Assembly: GCF_002706425.1 (NCBI RefSeq)
Contig: NZ_CP017713.1
Coordinates: 1,426,001-1,490,000 of the forward strand
Direction: 5' to 3'
DNA: 64,000 nucleotides
Source: Loigolactobacillus coryniformis subsp. coryniformis KCTC 3167 = DSM 20001
GTDB lineage: Bacteria; Bacillota; Bacilli; Lactobacillales; Lactobacillaceae
In this document: in pieces, positions 17,055 to 25,695 of the stretch
Layout of the letters: the number at the start of each line of letters is the position of its first letter
Numbering within the stretch: the first letter of the stretch is position 1
Made by a program: the position numbers and the translations under genes
Notes under the pieces: model-generated
What the model was told of the DNA's origin: nothing
What the model saw: the letters and a program-made list of their open reading frames with translations, nothing else
Database searches by the model: none

Positions 17055-18812
17055 ATGGGGTTTGATATTGTGTTTAAAAGGATTTATTGGCGGGATGTGG
17101 CACCGTATATATCGATCGCGGGGATGGCGGTACTGTTGATATTGCCACAGTTAATTTTGCATAGTACGATCGTTGGTTCCGACGCGATCTTTCATTTTAA
17201 TCGAATCTATGATGCAGCTAAGCAGATGCAAAACTTTAATTTTAGCTATTTTCAAACCAATTATGGATTTCAACAAAGTGGTCGGATCATCAATGCATTA
17301 TATGGGCCATACTTTGCTTATTTAAGCGGCGTACTGCTAATTTTGGTTCGTAGTTGGTATCATTTCCAGATCGTTTCGACTTTGTTAGTGTATTTGATTG
17401 GCGGCATAGGAATGTACTTGTTGGCAACGAAAGTGCGGGCGACTAAGCGGATTGCGTTGATTGCGGCGCTATTATTTATGAATGTAGGCTGGTTGCCACG
17501 CTGGGGCCTGTCACAAAATTTGAATTCCTGGGGCGCTGCTTTAGCCCCATTTGTATTGATCTGTGCAGTACGGATGATCAGTGATCACCAGCGGCCAATC
17601 AAAATAATACCGTTGGCGCTGATCATGGCGATCATCATCGAAATCCATATATTAAGTACAATTCTGTTTACGCTAGTTTTATTGCCATTTTTCATGATTG
17701 GTTTATGGCGGGCAAATGATAAAATAAAGATGCTGCTGGATACGATTTTAGCGGCTTTATTGACAATTTTATTAACGGCCAACATCTGGGGAAGTTTTCT
17801 AACAATTTTTGCGAATAATAGTATTGCTGAGCCAGCAAAATTTGCGTTAGAGCAAAATGCATTACAGTTTTCGATGATCCTTGGGCAGCGGAATCAGTTA
17901 GGTGCGGTTTGTTTGATCCTTTTTGCGGCACAGCTGGTTTATGTGCTTGTCAGTAAGCAAGCTACAACCGTTAATCGAGTCGTAACGGTGATCGGTGCGT
18001 TGATTCTATTTATTGCTTCTGATTTATTCCCTTGGGTGACCTTACAACATCAATTGCCTTTTTTACAAAGCACATTGCAATTTCCAGTTCGCTTCACGAT
18101 CATTGCCTATCCGTTACTGTTTTGTGGGGCGGCGATCAGTGCCACGCAGTTGCGTTTAAGCAGTGAGCGCCACACGGGTTACTATCGTTTCGGGGCGTTG
18201 ATCGCCGTGTTATTGTGTTTAGCGCCAAATATGCTTAGTATGGCGCTAAAGGCGGAGACTTATCATTCAGTGGATGTGCTGAATAGTTGGACTGGCGTAA
18301 CGGTTTTAGCAGACACGCCTGATCAAATCCGCAGCTCATTACACGCTGAACATCCAGGTCAATTATTAACATTGGTAGAAAAGCGTCATCCAGATTATTT
18401 GCCGATTCCCAGCGAATTTAAACGTTTGAACTTTAAACGTTCCGATGAATATGAAAAACAAATCATTGATCGACATCGTGAATTTGAACATAAAGTACTT
18501 AGTGGTGGTCGATTACAGCTAACCTGGAACGCTGAGCGGCGCGATTATCGGCAAGTGCCACTGATCATGTACAAGGAGTCTATTTTACAGTTGAACGGGC
18601 ACCGCTTAAATAGTTATCAGTACGATGAAACCAATATCGGTGCGCCTGTTGTTCCGCAAGAAATCGGCCGTAATACATTGATCTTGCAATTTAAACAGCC
18701 GCGCAGCTTCACTAATCTACTGATTTTGTCGCTTGTTTCGTGGTTGGTATTGTCTTGCGTCGGTGTTGGTAAAGTGGTTTATCAGTATAAAAAATATTAT
18801 AAACGAGGGTGA
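17055..18812 (+). CDS. Polytopic membrane protein, GT-C glycosyltransferase-like
   Basis: A 585-residue integral membrane protein with roughly 11-12 hydrophobic segments. The first is followed by an extracytoplasmic loop with an acidic residue (STIVGSDAIFHFNRIYDA). A soluble region of about 130 residues precedes the last helix (LLILSLVSWLVLSCVGVG). Helix 1, an Asp-bearing first loop and a large late loop resemble GT-C fold enzymes that use lipid-linked sugars, but no family was recognised with certainty. Start codons at 17052 (TTG), 17055 (ATG) and 17070 (GTG) are all possible. A GNAT gene follows 4 bases later. Confidence 0.65.
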   Translation: MGFDIVFKRIYWRDVAPYISIAGMAVLLILPQLILHSTIVGSDAIFHFNRIYDAAKQMQNFNFSYFQTNYGFQQSGRIINALYGPYFAYLSGVLLILVRSWYHFQIVSTLLVYLIGGIGMYLLATKVRATKRIALIAALLFMNVGWLPRWGLSQNLNSWGAALAPFVLICAVRMISDHQRPIKIIPLALIMAIIIEIHILSTILFTLVLLPFFMIGLWRANDKIKMLLDTILAALLTILLTANIWGSFLTIFANNSIAEPAKFALEQNALQFSMILGQRNQLGAVCLILFAAQLVYVLVSKQATTVNRVVTVIGALILFIASDLFPWVTLQHQLPFLQSTLQFPVRFTIIAYPLLFCGAAISATQLRLSSERHTGYYRFGALIAVLLCLAPNMLSMALKAETYHSVDVLNSWTGVTVLADTPDQIRSSLHAEHPGQLLTLVEKRHPDYLPIPSEFKRLNFKRSDEYEKQIIDRHREFEHKVLSGGRLQLTWNAERRDYRQVPLIMYKESILQLNGHRLNSYQYDETNIGAPVVPQEIGRNTLILQFKQPRSFTNLLILSLVSWLVLSCVGVGKVVYQYKKYYKRG

Positions 18813-18816
18813 AGTA

Positions 18817-19275
18817 GTGGCTGAATTAACAATTAAGCTGGCTACCGGTGCACGGACAGCGTATCAAAATTTGCTATTAATTGGGGATGACGCAGCGGAA
18901 GTGGTAGCTAGTTACCTAGATCAAGGCCAGTTGTATTTGCTACAAAGAGATAAACTAACGATTGGCGTAGCGCTGGTTATTCCGCAAAATAAGCAGGTCG
19001 TTGAATTGAAAAACTTAGGCTTACTGCCGCAGCAACAGCATCATGGCTATGGTAAATGGTTTGTGCAACAATTGCTCAAATTATTGCGGGAACAGGGTTA
19101 TCAGACTTGTATTGTGGGAACGGCCAATTCGAGTATTGCTAACATCCGTTTTTATCAGCGCGTTGGTTTTCGCATGGATCGAATAAAACACGATTTCTTT
19201 GCGACCTATCCGCAACCAATCTATGAAAATAAGCTGCAAGCAATAGACATGCTGATGTTTAAACAAGAGCTATAA
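18817..19275 (+). CDS. GNAT family N-acetyltransferase
   Basis: Acetyl-CoA dependent acetyltransferase of 152 residues. The acetyl-CoA binding region reads LKNLGLLPQQQHHGYGKWFVQQLL (a Q/RxxGxG-type loop, here QHHGYGK). The late motif SSIANIRFYQRVGFRMDRIKHDFF is typical of the GNAT C-terminal half. The start is GTG with GAGGGTGA in front, beginning 4 bases after the stop of the membrane protein gene, so they form an operon. The substrate is unknown; it may modify the product of the upstream membrane enzyme. Confidence 0.82.
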   Translation: MAELTIKLATGARTAYQNLLLIGDDAAEVVASYLDQGQLYLLQRDKLTIGVALVIPQNKQVVELKNLGLLPQQQHHGYGKWFVQQLLKLLREQGYQTCIVGTANSSIANIRFYQRVGFRMDRIKHDFFATYPQPIYENKLQAIDMLMFKQEL

Positions 19276-19279
19276 AAGA

Positions 19280-19321
19280 AGACGCTGGTGCATAAAATCT
19301 TATGCATCAGCGCCATTTTTT
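19280..19321 (+). terminator. Terminator after the GNAT gene
   Basis: GACGCTGGTGCATAA and TTATGCATCAGCGCC form a long stem with few mismatches around AATC, followed by a T-run that touches the end of the convergent gene. Confidence 0.88.
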
Positions 19322-19908
19322 TAGATTTTTTCACTTAATTTCTCGCTGGTTTGCTGATAAAGTAGGTCAGCGCTATCCCAGAATTGCAAAAATGAGATGT
19401 CCTTGTAAGCTAAGATCACAGGCTCGCCATGTTGGTAAGTCAAGGGATCAAACGGTAAGCAAGTGAAGTGGTGGGCGGTTGCGGCAACGACTTGGTCAAC
19501 TGGTGTAATATCAAACCGACCAGCGATAGTAATATAAGCCCGTTCCTTAGTCAAAGCGGTGAAGAGCTTAGGTAGTAGTTGTTTGGACCACTGACTGATC
19601 GTTGTTTCTTTTTCGCTAAGCTGGAATGGATCGTATTGCTCGTGTGCTTTAAAAAAGTCCTGATAAGTTGTAATGATCTTTAAATAAGGCGTCGTGCTAC
19701 GAACGCGTTTGATCCGCTTTAACGCAAATAAAGTATAACCAGCAAATTGTCCCTGTGCGTTCACCGTCGCGATGATCAGCCAACGATGATCACTGACGAT
19801 GGGGTAGCCGACTTCGAATTCACCGGTTTGCTTTTTGACATAGACTTCCACCAGCGTGTGTTGCTGCTTGGCTTTTTCAATTTGACTTAAAATTTTTGCC
19901 TGTTTCAA
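19321..19908 (-). CDS. Hypothetical protein, 195 residues
   Basis: Not recognised. It is a soluble, mixed alpha/beta protein. The N-terminus is a charged helix (LKQAKILSQIEKAKQQHTLVEVYVKK), followed by beta-rich segments (GYPIVSDHRWLIIATVNAQGQFAGYTLFAL). The middle is basic (KRIKRVRS), and a tail helix follows. TTG at 19908 is the preferred start because GAGGTG lies 8 bases upstream; the open frame extends a further 22 codons without a start signal. It is monocistronic and divergent from apbE. Confidence 0.6.
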   Translation of the reverse strand: MKQAKILSQIEKAKQQHTLVEVYVKKQTGEFEVGYPIVSDHRWLIIATVNAQGQFAGYTLFALKRIKRVRSTTPYLKIITTYQDFFKAHEQYDPFQLSEKETTISQWSKQLLPKLFTALTKERAYITIAGRFDITPVDQVVAATAHHFTCLPFDPLTYQHGEPVILAYKDISFLQFWDSADLLYQQTSEKLSEKI

Positions 19909-20110
19909 TCCGAACACCTCACAATTAGTTTCCGTCACCATTGTAAAGGATTTGTAGTAGAAAAGAAATGACAATTTACTAAATTCAACCGCGAGTTATT
20001 GTAATAGCGTTCTCATTTAGATAAACTAGATAGGAAACCAAAAATGGCTGGTCATAGCTAAGAACGAACATTACTTAATGACCAACCAAATTGTGGAGGG
20101 GAAATAGAAC

Positions 20111-21205
20111 ATGTTACGAAAACGATCATCCGTTGTTATGGCGGTGATGCTATTGTTATTACCTTTGGTGTTAAGTGCCTGTACGGCGAAAAAGCAAGCC
20201 GCACCGGTCATTTCTGAACCATATAAACGTAGTGAGTTTATGCTAGGGACGATCTGCACGTTGTCGATTTATAATAAAGGCAAGAAAAAAGTATTACAGA
20301 AGGGGTTTGATCGGATTGCTAAAACGGAAAAGCAAGCAACCTTAACTAAAGCTCATTCTGAGTTAGATAAAATCAATGCGAATGCGGGGATCAAGCCAGT
20401 TAAAGTCAGTAAAGATATGTGGCCATTAATGGAAAAAGCTATGTATTATAGCAAAAATTCCAATGGGGCCTTCGATATGTCGATCGGTGCGATCACTAAT
20501 TTGTGGAAGATTGGTTTACCCGGTGCCCGGGTCCCGGCACAATCAGAAATTGATCAAGCACTGCCTTTAGTTGATTACCATGATGTTAAATTGGATGCCA
20601 GCAAGCGGACGGTGTATTTGACTAAAAGAGGGATGCGGTTAGATTTTGGTGGCATTGCCAAAGGCTATATTGCTGATCAAGTACGCGAGGTATTCCGGAA
20701 AAATGGGGTCAATACGGCGATTATTGATCTTGGTGGTAACGTAGTGGTGATGGGTAGTTCACCAGCAGGTAAGAACAAGCCATGGCAGGTCGGCGTCCAA
20801 GATCCCTACGGTACGCGTGGTACAGCCTTAGGGACGTTACCAGCTAAGAACCTTTCAGTCGTGACGGCCGGTATCTATGAGAAGTATTTGAAGGCTAACG
20901 GCCATACCTACATCTATTTGTTTAATATGAAAACTGGCTACCCGTATGAGAACAGTCTAGCAGGGGTAACGATCGTTTCACCGAAATCAGTTGACGGAGA
21001 TGCGCTATCAAATGCTGCCTTCAATAAAGGCGTTAAAGGTGGCTTAGCCTACATCAACAATAAGCACCAGAAAAATATTCAGGCAGTATTTGTAACTAAA
21101 GATAAGAAAGTTTACGTCAGCAACGGTTTGAAGAAGACCTTTAAATTGACTAAAAATTCGGGTTATAAAATGGGCGATCCTAGCAAGTTAACTGCTAATG
21201 AATAA
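20111..21205 (+). CDS. apbE: FAD:protein FMN transferase ApbE (lipoprotein)
   Basis: Attaches FMN covalently to threonine residues of extracytoplasmic flavoproteins. The 364-residue precursor has a lipoprotein signal (LLLLPLVLSACTAKK, lipobox LSAC, cysteine near residue 25). It carries the ApbE landmarks MLGTICTLSIY, DMSIGAITNLWKIG, RLDFGGIAKGYIADQV and ALSNAAFN. It probably acts outside the membrane. No flavinylated partner gene is adjacent, though the riboflavin importer ribU is 4 kb upstream. In some lactic acid bacteria ApbE supports fumarate reductase or extracellular electron transfer proteins. Confidence 0.93.
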   Translation: MLRKRSSVVMAVMLLLLPLVLSACTAKKQAAPVISEPYKRSEFMLGTICTLSIYNKGKKKVLQKGFDRIAKTEKQATLTKAHSELDKINANAGIKPVKVSKDMWPLMEKAMYYSKNSNGAFDMSIGAITNLWKIGLPGARVPAQSEIDQALPLVDYHDVKLDASKRTVYLTKRGMRLDFGGIAKGYIADQVREVFRKNGVNTAIIDLGGNVVVMGSSPAGKNKPWQVGVQDPYGTRGTALGTLPAKNLSVVTAGIYEKYLKANGHTYIYLFNMKTGYPYENSLAGVTIVSPKSVDGDALSNAAFNKGVKGGLAYINNKHQKNIQAVFVTKDKKVYVSNGLKKTFKLTKNSGYKMGDPSKLTANE

Positions 21206-21225
21206 GTAACATAATAAAAATTATG

Positions 21226-21277
21226 TAAACTAACGGTCATGATGGTGATTTCCATCATGGCCGTTAGTTTATTTTTT
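21226..21277 (+). terminator. Terminator after apbE
   Basis: A stem of about 19 pairs (AAACTAACGGTCATGATGG with CCATCATGGCCGTTAGTTT) is followed by ATTTTTT. Confidence 0.92.
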
Positions 21278-21402
21278 CACTGTTTTTAGAACTGCAATAT
21301 TATTAAACGTTCTTTTATAAATGCCTAATTTAATAACATTTGTTAATTTTAAAAATTATACGATAGTCTTATTTATTTTTAAAAGAACTTTTATTCCGTT
21401 TT

Positions 21403-21443
21403 AGAAAACAAAAAAATACTGCAACTGGAAAGCTGCAGTATTT
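21403..21443 (-). terminator. Terminator of pckA
   Basis: On the minus strand AAATACTGCA and TGCAGTATTT form a stem, followed by TTTTTTTGTTTT. Confidence 0.88.
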
Positions 21444-21449
21444 AGTCAT

Positions 21450-23099
21450 TTATTTGAGTTGAGCAATCAAGTCAGTCAATCCAGCACTAATTTCAGCAGG
21501 TAGGGGATATTGTTGATGGGTTGCTGTGTAGCTTGTGATCCAATCCAAGCGGATCTGTAACCGTGTCCGTAGCATTGCCACATAATCCTTATCAGTAAAA
21601 TCAACTGGAAAATCATTTAATGGGGCATAGCTCAGGTGTTTCAGTGGGCCAAAATCTTGCCAAGTCATTTTTTGGTTGACAATATCTTCTAGAATGCCTA
21701 ACGTTACTTCCTTAGGGATTTTCTTGCCATTATAATAACCCGTATTGAGGATATAACAATCAACTTGACGCTGCGCAAATAGGCTCTTAAAATCAGCGTA
21801 ATCTTCGGCCAACGGGTAAGCGCGGAATGGATCAGCAAACGGCTCAATCACTAGGGCGTTACGGTCAACATTACCAACTAAATTTTCGGCTGATGACCGT
21901 TTGGTTGCTAAGGTTGCGCCAAATGTTGCAGCTAAGGTCGGATCAGTAATATGGACAACTGGTGGTAAGCTGTCGTCTTTCATGATCCAGAAAATTGCGT
22001 TGATTGGGGCTTCCTCTTTATCTACCCGATTAGCCGAGGCGTAACGCGATTTAATGGTACGGCCGTTACCATTACGCAGATCTTCAGTGACAAGCACTTT
22101 TTGCCCTGCTTTATTTAAGGTGACGCCAACGTTCATTAAGGTCATGAAATACTTGGTTTCATCAGTCCCAGATGGATAGTCGTTGGTTTTGTCAAAATAA
22201 GCAGGTTCTAGTGCAACTGAGCTACCGTTTTCGCGTGAAATAACAAAAGCATCATCATGTAAAACTGTGGTTTTAAAGCGTCCACCATGCTTGGCGTGAG
22301 TCAAAGTCGATTTACCGGAACCAGAAAGGCCAAACATAGCAAAAACTTGATCTGGACGATCGTTAAAATGAAAAGCTTTTTCGCCACCATGACACGCAAC
22401 GTAGCCGTGACGATGTGCAGTGGCCCAAGCTAGCGTTAGGGTCGACTTCTTTAGCTCACCAAAATAGCGCATCCCTAAAATAGCAGCAACGTTATGTTGC
22501 GCGTCAAATAAGGCTAAACCATCGGGAAAATCAGGATGATGAAAATTTGGATCCGCGTAGATGAAAATATCGCCTTCTTGGTAAGGCTTGGATTGCTGAT
22601 AGCGAGCTTGATAGGTCTGATTAAGTGTTTGAAAATTCAGCATATAAGATAAGAGATTGTTTTCATAACCTTCGGGAACGGCTAAATGGGCTTCAACCAT
22701 GAAGTCTTCATCAAGTCCGACAACGACGCTAGTTTTATAAAACTGTTGTTGTGTGCCGGCAAAAATGGCATCACGCAAAATACCAGCAAACTTAGCTTGA
22801 TCAACATCTGCGTCACCAATCCGACGGCGTGCTGCGGCTGTACGGCCCACAACTCGGCCATGATTGTTAACTAACATGACAGCATCGGCTGGTAAACCTA
22901 ACTCGTCGGTATGAATGATCGGCAAGTCAGTAACGGTCGTTTCTGGAGCCGCTTTTGTCAATTCATAAGCGGTAGTGAGATCATTTACAGCAACCATATT
23001 ATTGCCATAAAAAGCGGACTCAATAGTAGTACGAATTTGCGAGAAAATCGGATTAGCTTTACGAATGTCTGTTTCTGCGTAATTACCAATGGTACTCAT
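21450..23099 (-). CDS. pckA: Phosphoenolpyruvate carboxykinase (ATP)
   Basis: Interconverts oxaloacetate + ATP and phosphoenolpyruvate + CO2 in the cytosol. The 549-residue protein has the kinase loop MFGLSGSGKSTLTHAKHGG, followed by the metal/ATP region TVLHDDAFVIS and the strand TLAWATAHRHGYVACHGG. The N-terminal region around GRVVGRTAAARRRIGDAD replaces the canonical GARTGRSPxDKF, as in the divergent lactobacillar branch. The ATG at 23099 follows AGGAGAGG. A cre-like operator lies 18 bases upstream, so glucose repression through CcpA is likely. Confidence 0.93.
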   Translation of the reverse strand: MSTIGNYAETDIRKANPIFSQIRTTIESAFYGNNMVAVNDLTTAYELTKAAPETTVTDLPIIHTDELGLPADAVMLVNNHGRVVGRTAAARRRIGDADVDQAKFAGILRDAIFAGTQQQFYKTSVVVGLDEDFMVEAHLAVPEGYENNLLSYMLNFQTLNQTYQARYQQSKPYQEGDIFIYADPNFHHPDFPDGLALFDAQHNVAAILGMRYFGELKKSTLTLAWATAHRHGYVACHGGEKAFHFNDRPDQVFAMFGLSGSGKSTLTHAKHGGRFKTTVLHDDAFVISRENGSSVALEPAYFDKTNDYPSGTDETKYFMTLMNVGVTLNKAGQKVLVTEDLRNGNGRTIKSRYASANRVDKEEAPINAIFWIMKDDSLPPVVHITDPTLAATFGATLATKRSSAENLVGNVDRNALVIEPFADPFRAYPLAEDYADFKSLFAQRQVDCYILNTGYYNGKKIPKEVTLGILEDIVNQKMTWQDFGPLKHLSYAPLNDFPVDFTDKDYVAMLRTRLQIRLDWITSYTATHQQYPLPAEISAGLTDLIAQLK

Positions 23100-23117
23100 G
23101 ATGATCACCTCTCCTTT

Positions 23118-23131
23118 TGTATGCGCTTACA
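23118..23131 (-). promoter_or_regulatory. Catabolite-responsive element (cre) of pckA
   Basis: TGTAAGCGCATACA on the minus strand agrees with the CcpA consensus TGWAANCGNTNWCA at nearly every position, and it sits just upstream of the pckA ribosome-binding site. Repression by CcpA is inferred. Confidence 0.6.
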
Positions 23132-23291
23132 GATATAGTAACACAAATTATCACAAAAGTCCGCAGCCAAAAGCTGCTTTCTATGGCGTAGATAATCTGT
23201 AAAATTTAGTAATAACTGACGAATTTATCACTACATAAACTGGAAAAATGCTACAATATGAAGCAAATAAAATCGGCGGGGAGTTTTGGTG

Positions 23292-23495
23292 ATGAATCAA
23301 TCTTTGGATGCGCGCTTGTTAGGTCGACATTTTATCATTGATCAAACTAATGAGCAGGGCACGATCAGTTTTTTTGGTATTTTTTATCATTTTGTTGCCA
23401 ACGAACCGTTAAAACTTGGTGACGAAGTTGTGATCACAGCCGTGACTGCAGAGCATTTAACAGTCACTAAGGCTGAATCGTTGTTGAAATTCTAA
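23292..23495 (+). CDS. Small hypothetical protein, possible OB-fold (67 residues)
   Basis: The product (LLGRHFIIDQTNEQGTISFFG, then LKLGDEVVITAVTAEHLTVT) has the strand pattern of the C-terminal OB-fold of NfeD-like proteins: GxxG-type loops followed by a GDxVxVxxVxxxxLxV tail. There is no membrane segment. The ATG at 23292 has GGGGAG 8 bases upstream. It is divergent from pckA and lies ahead of the nuclease-like gene. Family assignment is tentative. Confidence 0.5.
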   Translation: MNQSLDARLLGRHFIIDQTNEQGTISFFGIFYHFVANEPLKLGDEVVITAVTAEHLTVTKAESLLKF

Positions 23496-23533
23496 GTGAT
23501 GCCACTTAAAAAATCGGTGAAGGGATCTAGAAC

Positions 23534-24217
23534 GTGAAAACGAAGTTAACATTAGCGCTGGAGCAAACTTTATATGCGTATTGTAGTGAAAAGGGTTATT
23601 CGGCAGTTGAGGAAGTGGCCTTGCCAGATGATTTAGGGATCGTTGATATGCTGGCATTGCGCACGGACGAACAACAGCAACAAGAATGGCGCTGCTATGA
23701 ACTAAAGATTTCCAAGGCTGATTTTCATTCTACGGCCCGGTTGTCGTTTGTAGGGCATTACAATTACTTTGTTTTAACGGCACCCTTGTACGCCCAGGTC
23801 GCTGCGGAAATTCCAGCTCACGTTGGGGTTTTAGTTTTTCACCCATTTAAAAAAGGACTAGAAGTTGCTCTGCCGGGTTATTTGACTGTGGCCAAAGCAG
23901 CACGGCGGCAGGAGCTAGCTACAACGGCAGCAACCTTGACGACTCATTTTATGTTGGCGTTGGCCCGGGAAGCGGACAAGTTTAAGCGCGCCAATATTGG
24001 TTTAGCAGCTTATTCAACGGAACGACTTTATGCGGAGTTGCGTAAACGCGGTCATCATTATGATCCCAGTGGTTTGACCCCTAATTATTATGAGCAATTT
24101 ATCAAGGATGTTCGCGCTGATGCGGTTGAGCAGTTGAAGGCTGAGTTAGTTGCCACTGAAGCCGACTACCAGCAGCTACTGCGTCGCTATCATCAAGTTA
24201 AAGCGGGGAATCTGTGA
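23534..24217 (+). CDS. PD-(D/E)XK nuclease-like protein (MmcB-like)
   Basis: A 227-residue protein. Residues 34-60 read LGIVDMLALR...WRCYELKISKADF, with Asp followed by Glu-X-Lys in the spacing of the PD-(D/E)XK nuclease core. The following SFVGHYNYFVLTAPLYAQVAAEIPAHVGVLVF resembles the later core strands of MmcB- and sce7726-like proteins. The C-terminal half is helical and charged. The start is GTG with AGGGATCTAGAAC upstream, a weak site. Its stop overlaps the start of the sce7725-family gene (TGATG), so the two are coupled and probably act together. The role is unknown; a defence or DNA-transaction function is an inference. Confidence 0.65.
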   Translation: MKTKLTLALEQTLYAYCSEKGYSAVEEVALPDDLGIVDMLALRTDEQQQQEWRCYELKISKADFHSTARLSFVGHYNYFVLTAPLYAQVAAEIPAHVGVLVFHPFKKGLEVALPGYLTVAKAARRQELATTAATLTTHFMLALAREADKFKRANIGLAAYSTERLYAELRKRGHHYDPSGLTPNYYEQFIKDVRADAVEQLKAELVATEADYQQLLRRYHQVKAGNL

Positions 24218-25110
24218 TGCTGCATTACTATCCTTATTTACGTGGTAAACAATTTGAATTACAGGCTTTATTAGCGCTACAAGCGGCCGGAAAATTAGCG
24301 CCAGCAGTGGTGCCGATAATTGAGCCAGTTCGTGATTCGCATCATTTAGTGGATTGCGTGGCTGAATTCATGGTGGCAAAACGGCCGCTGATCGTGATCG
24401 TTAATCCGCAGGTTGGCACCTATGATCAGCACCGCCAACAACGCTTCCCACTAACTAAATGGTGGACAGATCCTAATTTAAAAGCTGGATTATTAGTCAG
24501 TACTGAAGTGTCACTAAGTGATTATAATGCCGCTACAGTACTGATCTATACGCAACCTGGATTGCTGGAAACACTGCCTTTACCACGACCGCAGCAGTTA
24601 GTAATTGCCGGTCCTAGTCATCGCTTGCGCCGTGCGCTAACACCGCAGGTTACCTTGGCTGATCCGCTGCCACGTAGTTGGGATGGGGCCGATTATCTGT
24701 TACAGCCGCAAACTTTTTTTAGTGATCAACCTTGGTTTGCTGGTGCTGATGGGCTAAGTGGATTTAGTGATTTTGCGATTGCCGGCTCAAGTTATAGCGA
24801 AAAAGGCTATCCCTTGCCTTACGTGCGTTTATCGCTTAGCTTTCCCACTGGACAGCAGGTCTGGTTGCATCATTTCATTTCGGATCAATTTACTGATTTT
24901 AAACAACCGAAAGCCAAGTATTTCAGTTCGGGAGTTCATTTGCTGGCTTGGTTAGCTGAACATCCTGAAGTGCCGCAAACAATGGGCTTGCAAGCATTAA
25001 CACAAAGTCTGAATGAGCAGCATTTTCCTGGTTTAGGTAAAGTCAAGCAATGGTTATTGATGCACCATATTGAAATGGTCGGCCAGCTTTTAACTACTGC
25101 ACCCAGCTAA
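24217..25110 (+). CDS. sce7725 family protein
   Basis: A 297-residue protein beginning MLHYYPYLRGKQFELQALLAL, with PAVVPIIEPV soon after. This is the family signature (YYPYLRGKQFEL and IPIIEPV) of sce7725-type proteins, whose molecular function is not established. Homologues commonly lie next to a small restriction-endonuclease-like gene, and this one overlaps such a gene by one base. No transmembrane segment is seen. The pair has no other partners: upstream is a small OB-fold-like gene, downstream a gap and an unrelated gene. Confidence 0.7.
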   Translation: MLHYYPYLRGKQFELQALLALQAAGKLAPAVVPIIEPVRDSHHLVDCVAEFMVAKRPLIVIVNPQVGTYDQHRQQRFPLTKWWTDPNLKAGLLVSTEVSLSDYNAATVLIYTQPGLLETLPLPRPQQLVIAGPSHRLRRALTPQVTLADPLPRSWDGADYLLQPQTFFSDQPWFAGADGLSGFSDFAIAGSSYSEKGYPLPYVRLSLSFPTGQQVWLHHFISDQFTDFKQPKAKYFSSGVHLLAWLAEHPEVPQTMGLQALTQSLNEQHFPGLGKVKQWLLMHHIEMVGQLLTTAPS

Positions 25111-25245
25111 ATGAAGTTATCTTTTAGGTCTATTTTCAGAAAAAGGCTAGAGGGCTGGTATCGGTGGTTTGAGTATGGCATAATTGAAACAGAAAAATAC
25201 GCAATTAGTTATCTATATACAGAAATCTGAATTGGAGGAATTTAT

Positions 25246-25617
25246 GTGGCGATCAAACAGACCTGGCACGTTTTGTTTTATACTAAAAGATTCACGGCTG
25301 AACAGGTACACACGTTTGTCGATGATTTGAAGAAAGAACCTAATTTCGGTGGCTTTCCCATCGAACAAGTGACGTTCGATTATACGACTAAAGAGATGTT
25401 ATACACGACCTTTATTTTTACCGCGCCACAGGCAGTTGGTCAAAAAATGCAGCACGAAATGGCTAAGTATTTGTATGCTCGTGTCGTTCATCCAGGTGGC
25501 TTAGATACCAAACAGTACTATGAAGTACTTAATCAATCTAGTCAGGAACTAGGTATTGAATACTATGACTACGGCAATGGCACACTGGATATTATGCTTT
25601 GGGGTCAGCAATCTTAA
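25246..25617 (+). CDS. Hypothetical protein, 123 residues
   Basis: Not recognised. It is a soluble alpha/beta protein (KQTWHVLFYTKRFTAEQVHTF; YYEVLNQSSQELGIEYYDYGNGTLDIML). The start is GTG behind a strong GGAGGAATT Shine-Dalgarno. It stands alone, between the sce7725-family gene (about 135 bases upstream) and mpg, and ends at its own terminator. Length, ribosome site and terminator support a real gene. Confidence 0.6.
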   Translation: MAIKQTWHVLFYTKRFTAEQVHTFVDDLKKEPNFGGFPIEQVTFDYTTKEMLYTTFIFTAPQAVGQKMQHEMAKYLYARVVHPGGLDTKQYYEVLNQSSQELGIEYYDYGNGTLDIMLWGQQS

Positions 25618-25629
25618 TTAAGCAGTCAG

Positions 25630-25658
25630 GACTCGTCGGCAATACTGACGAGTTTTTC
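25630..25658 (+). terminator. Terminator after the 123-residue gene
   Basis: ACTCGTC and GACGAGT form a stem around GGCAATACT, followed by TTTTT. Confidence 0.8.
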
Positions 25659-25695
25659 GCGTGGTAAGGCGTGTAGATGAGTAGAGGAATTGGCA

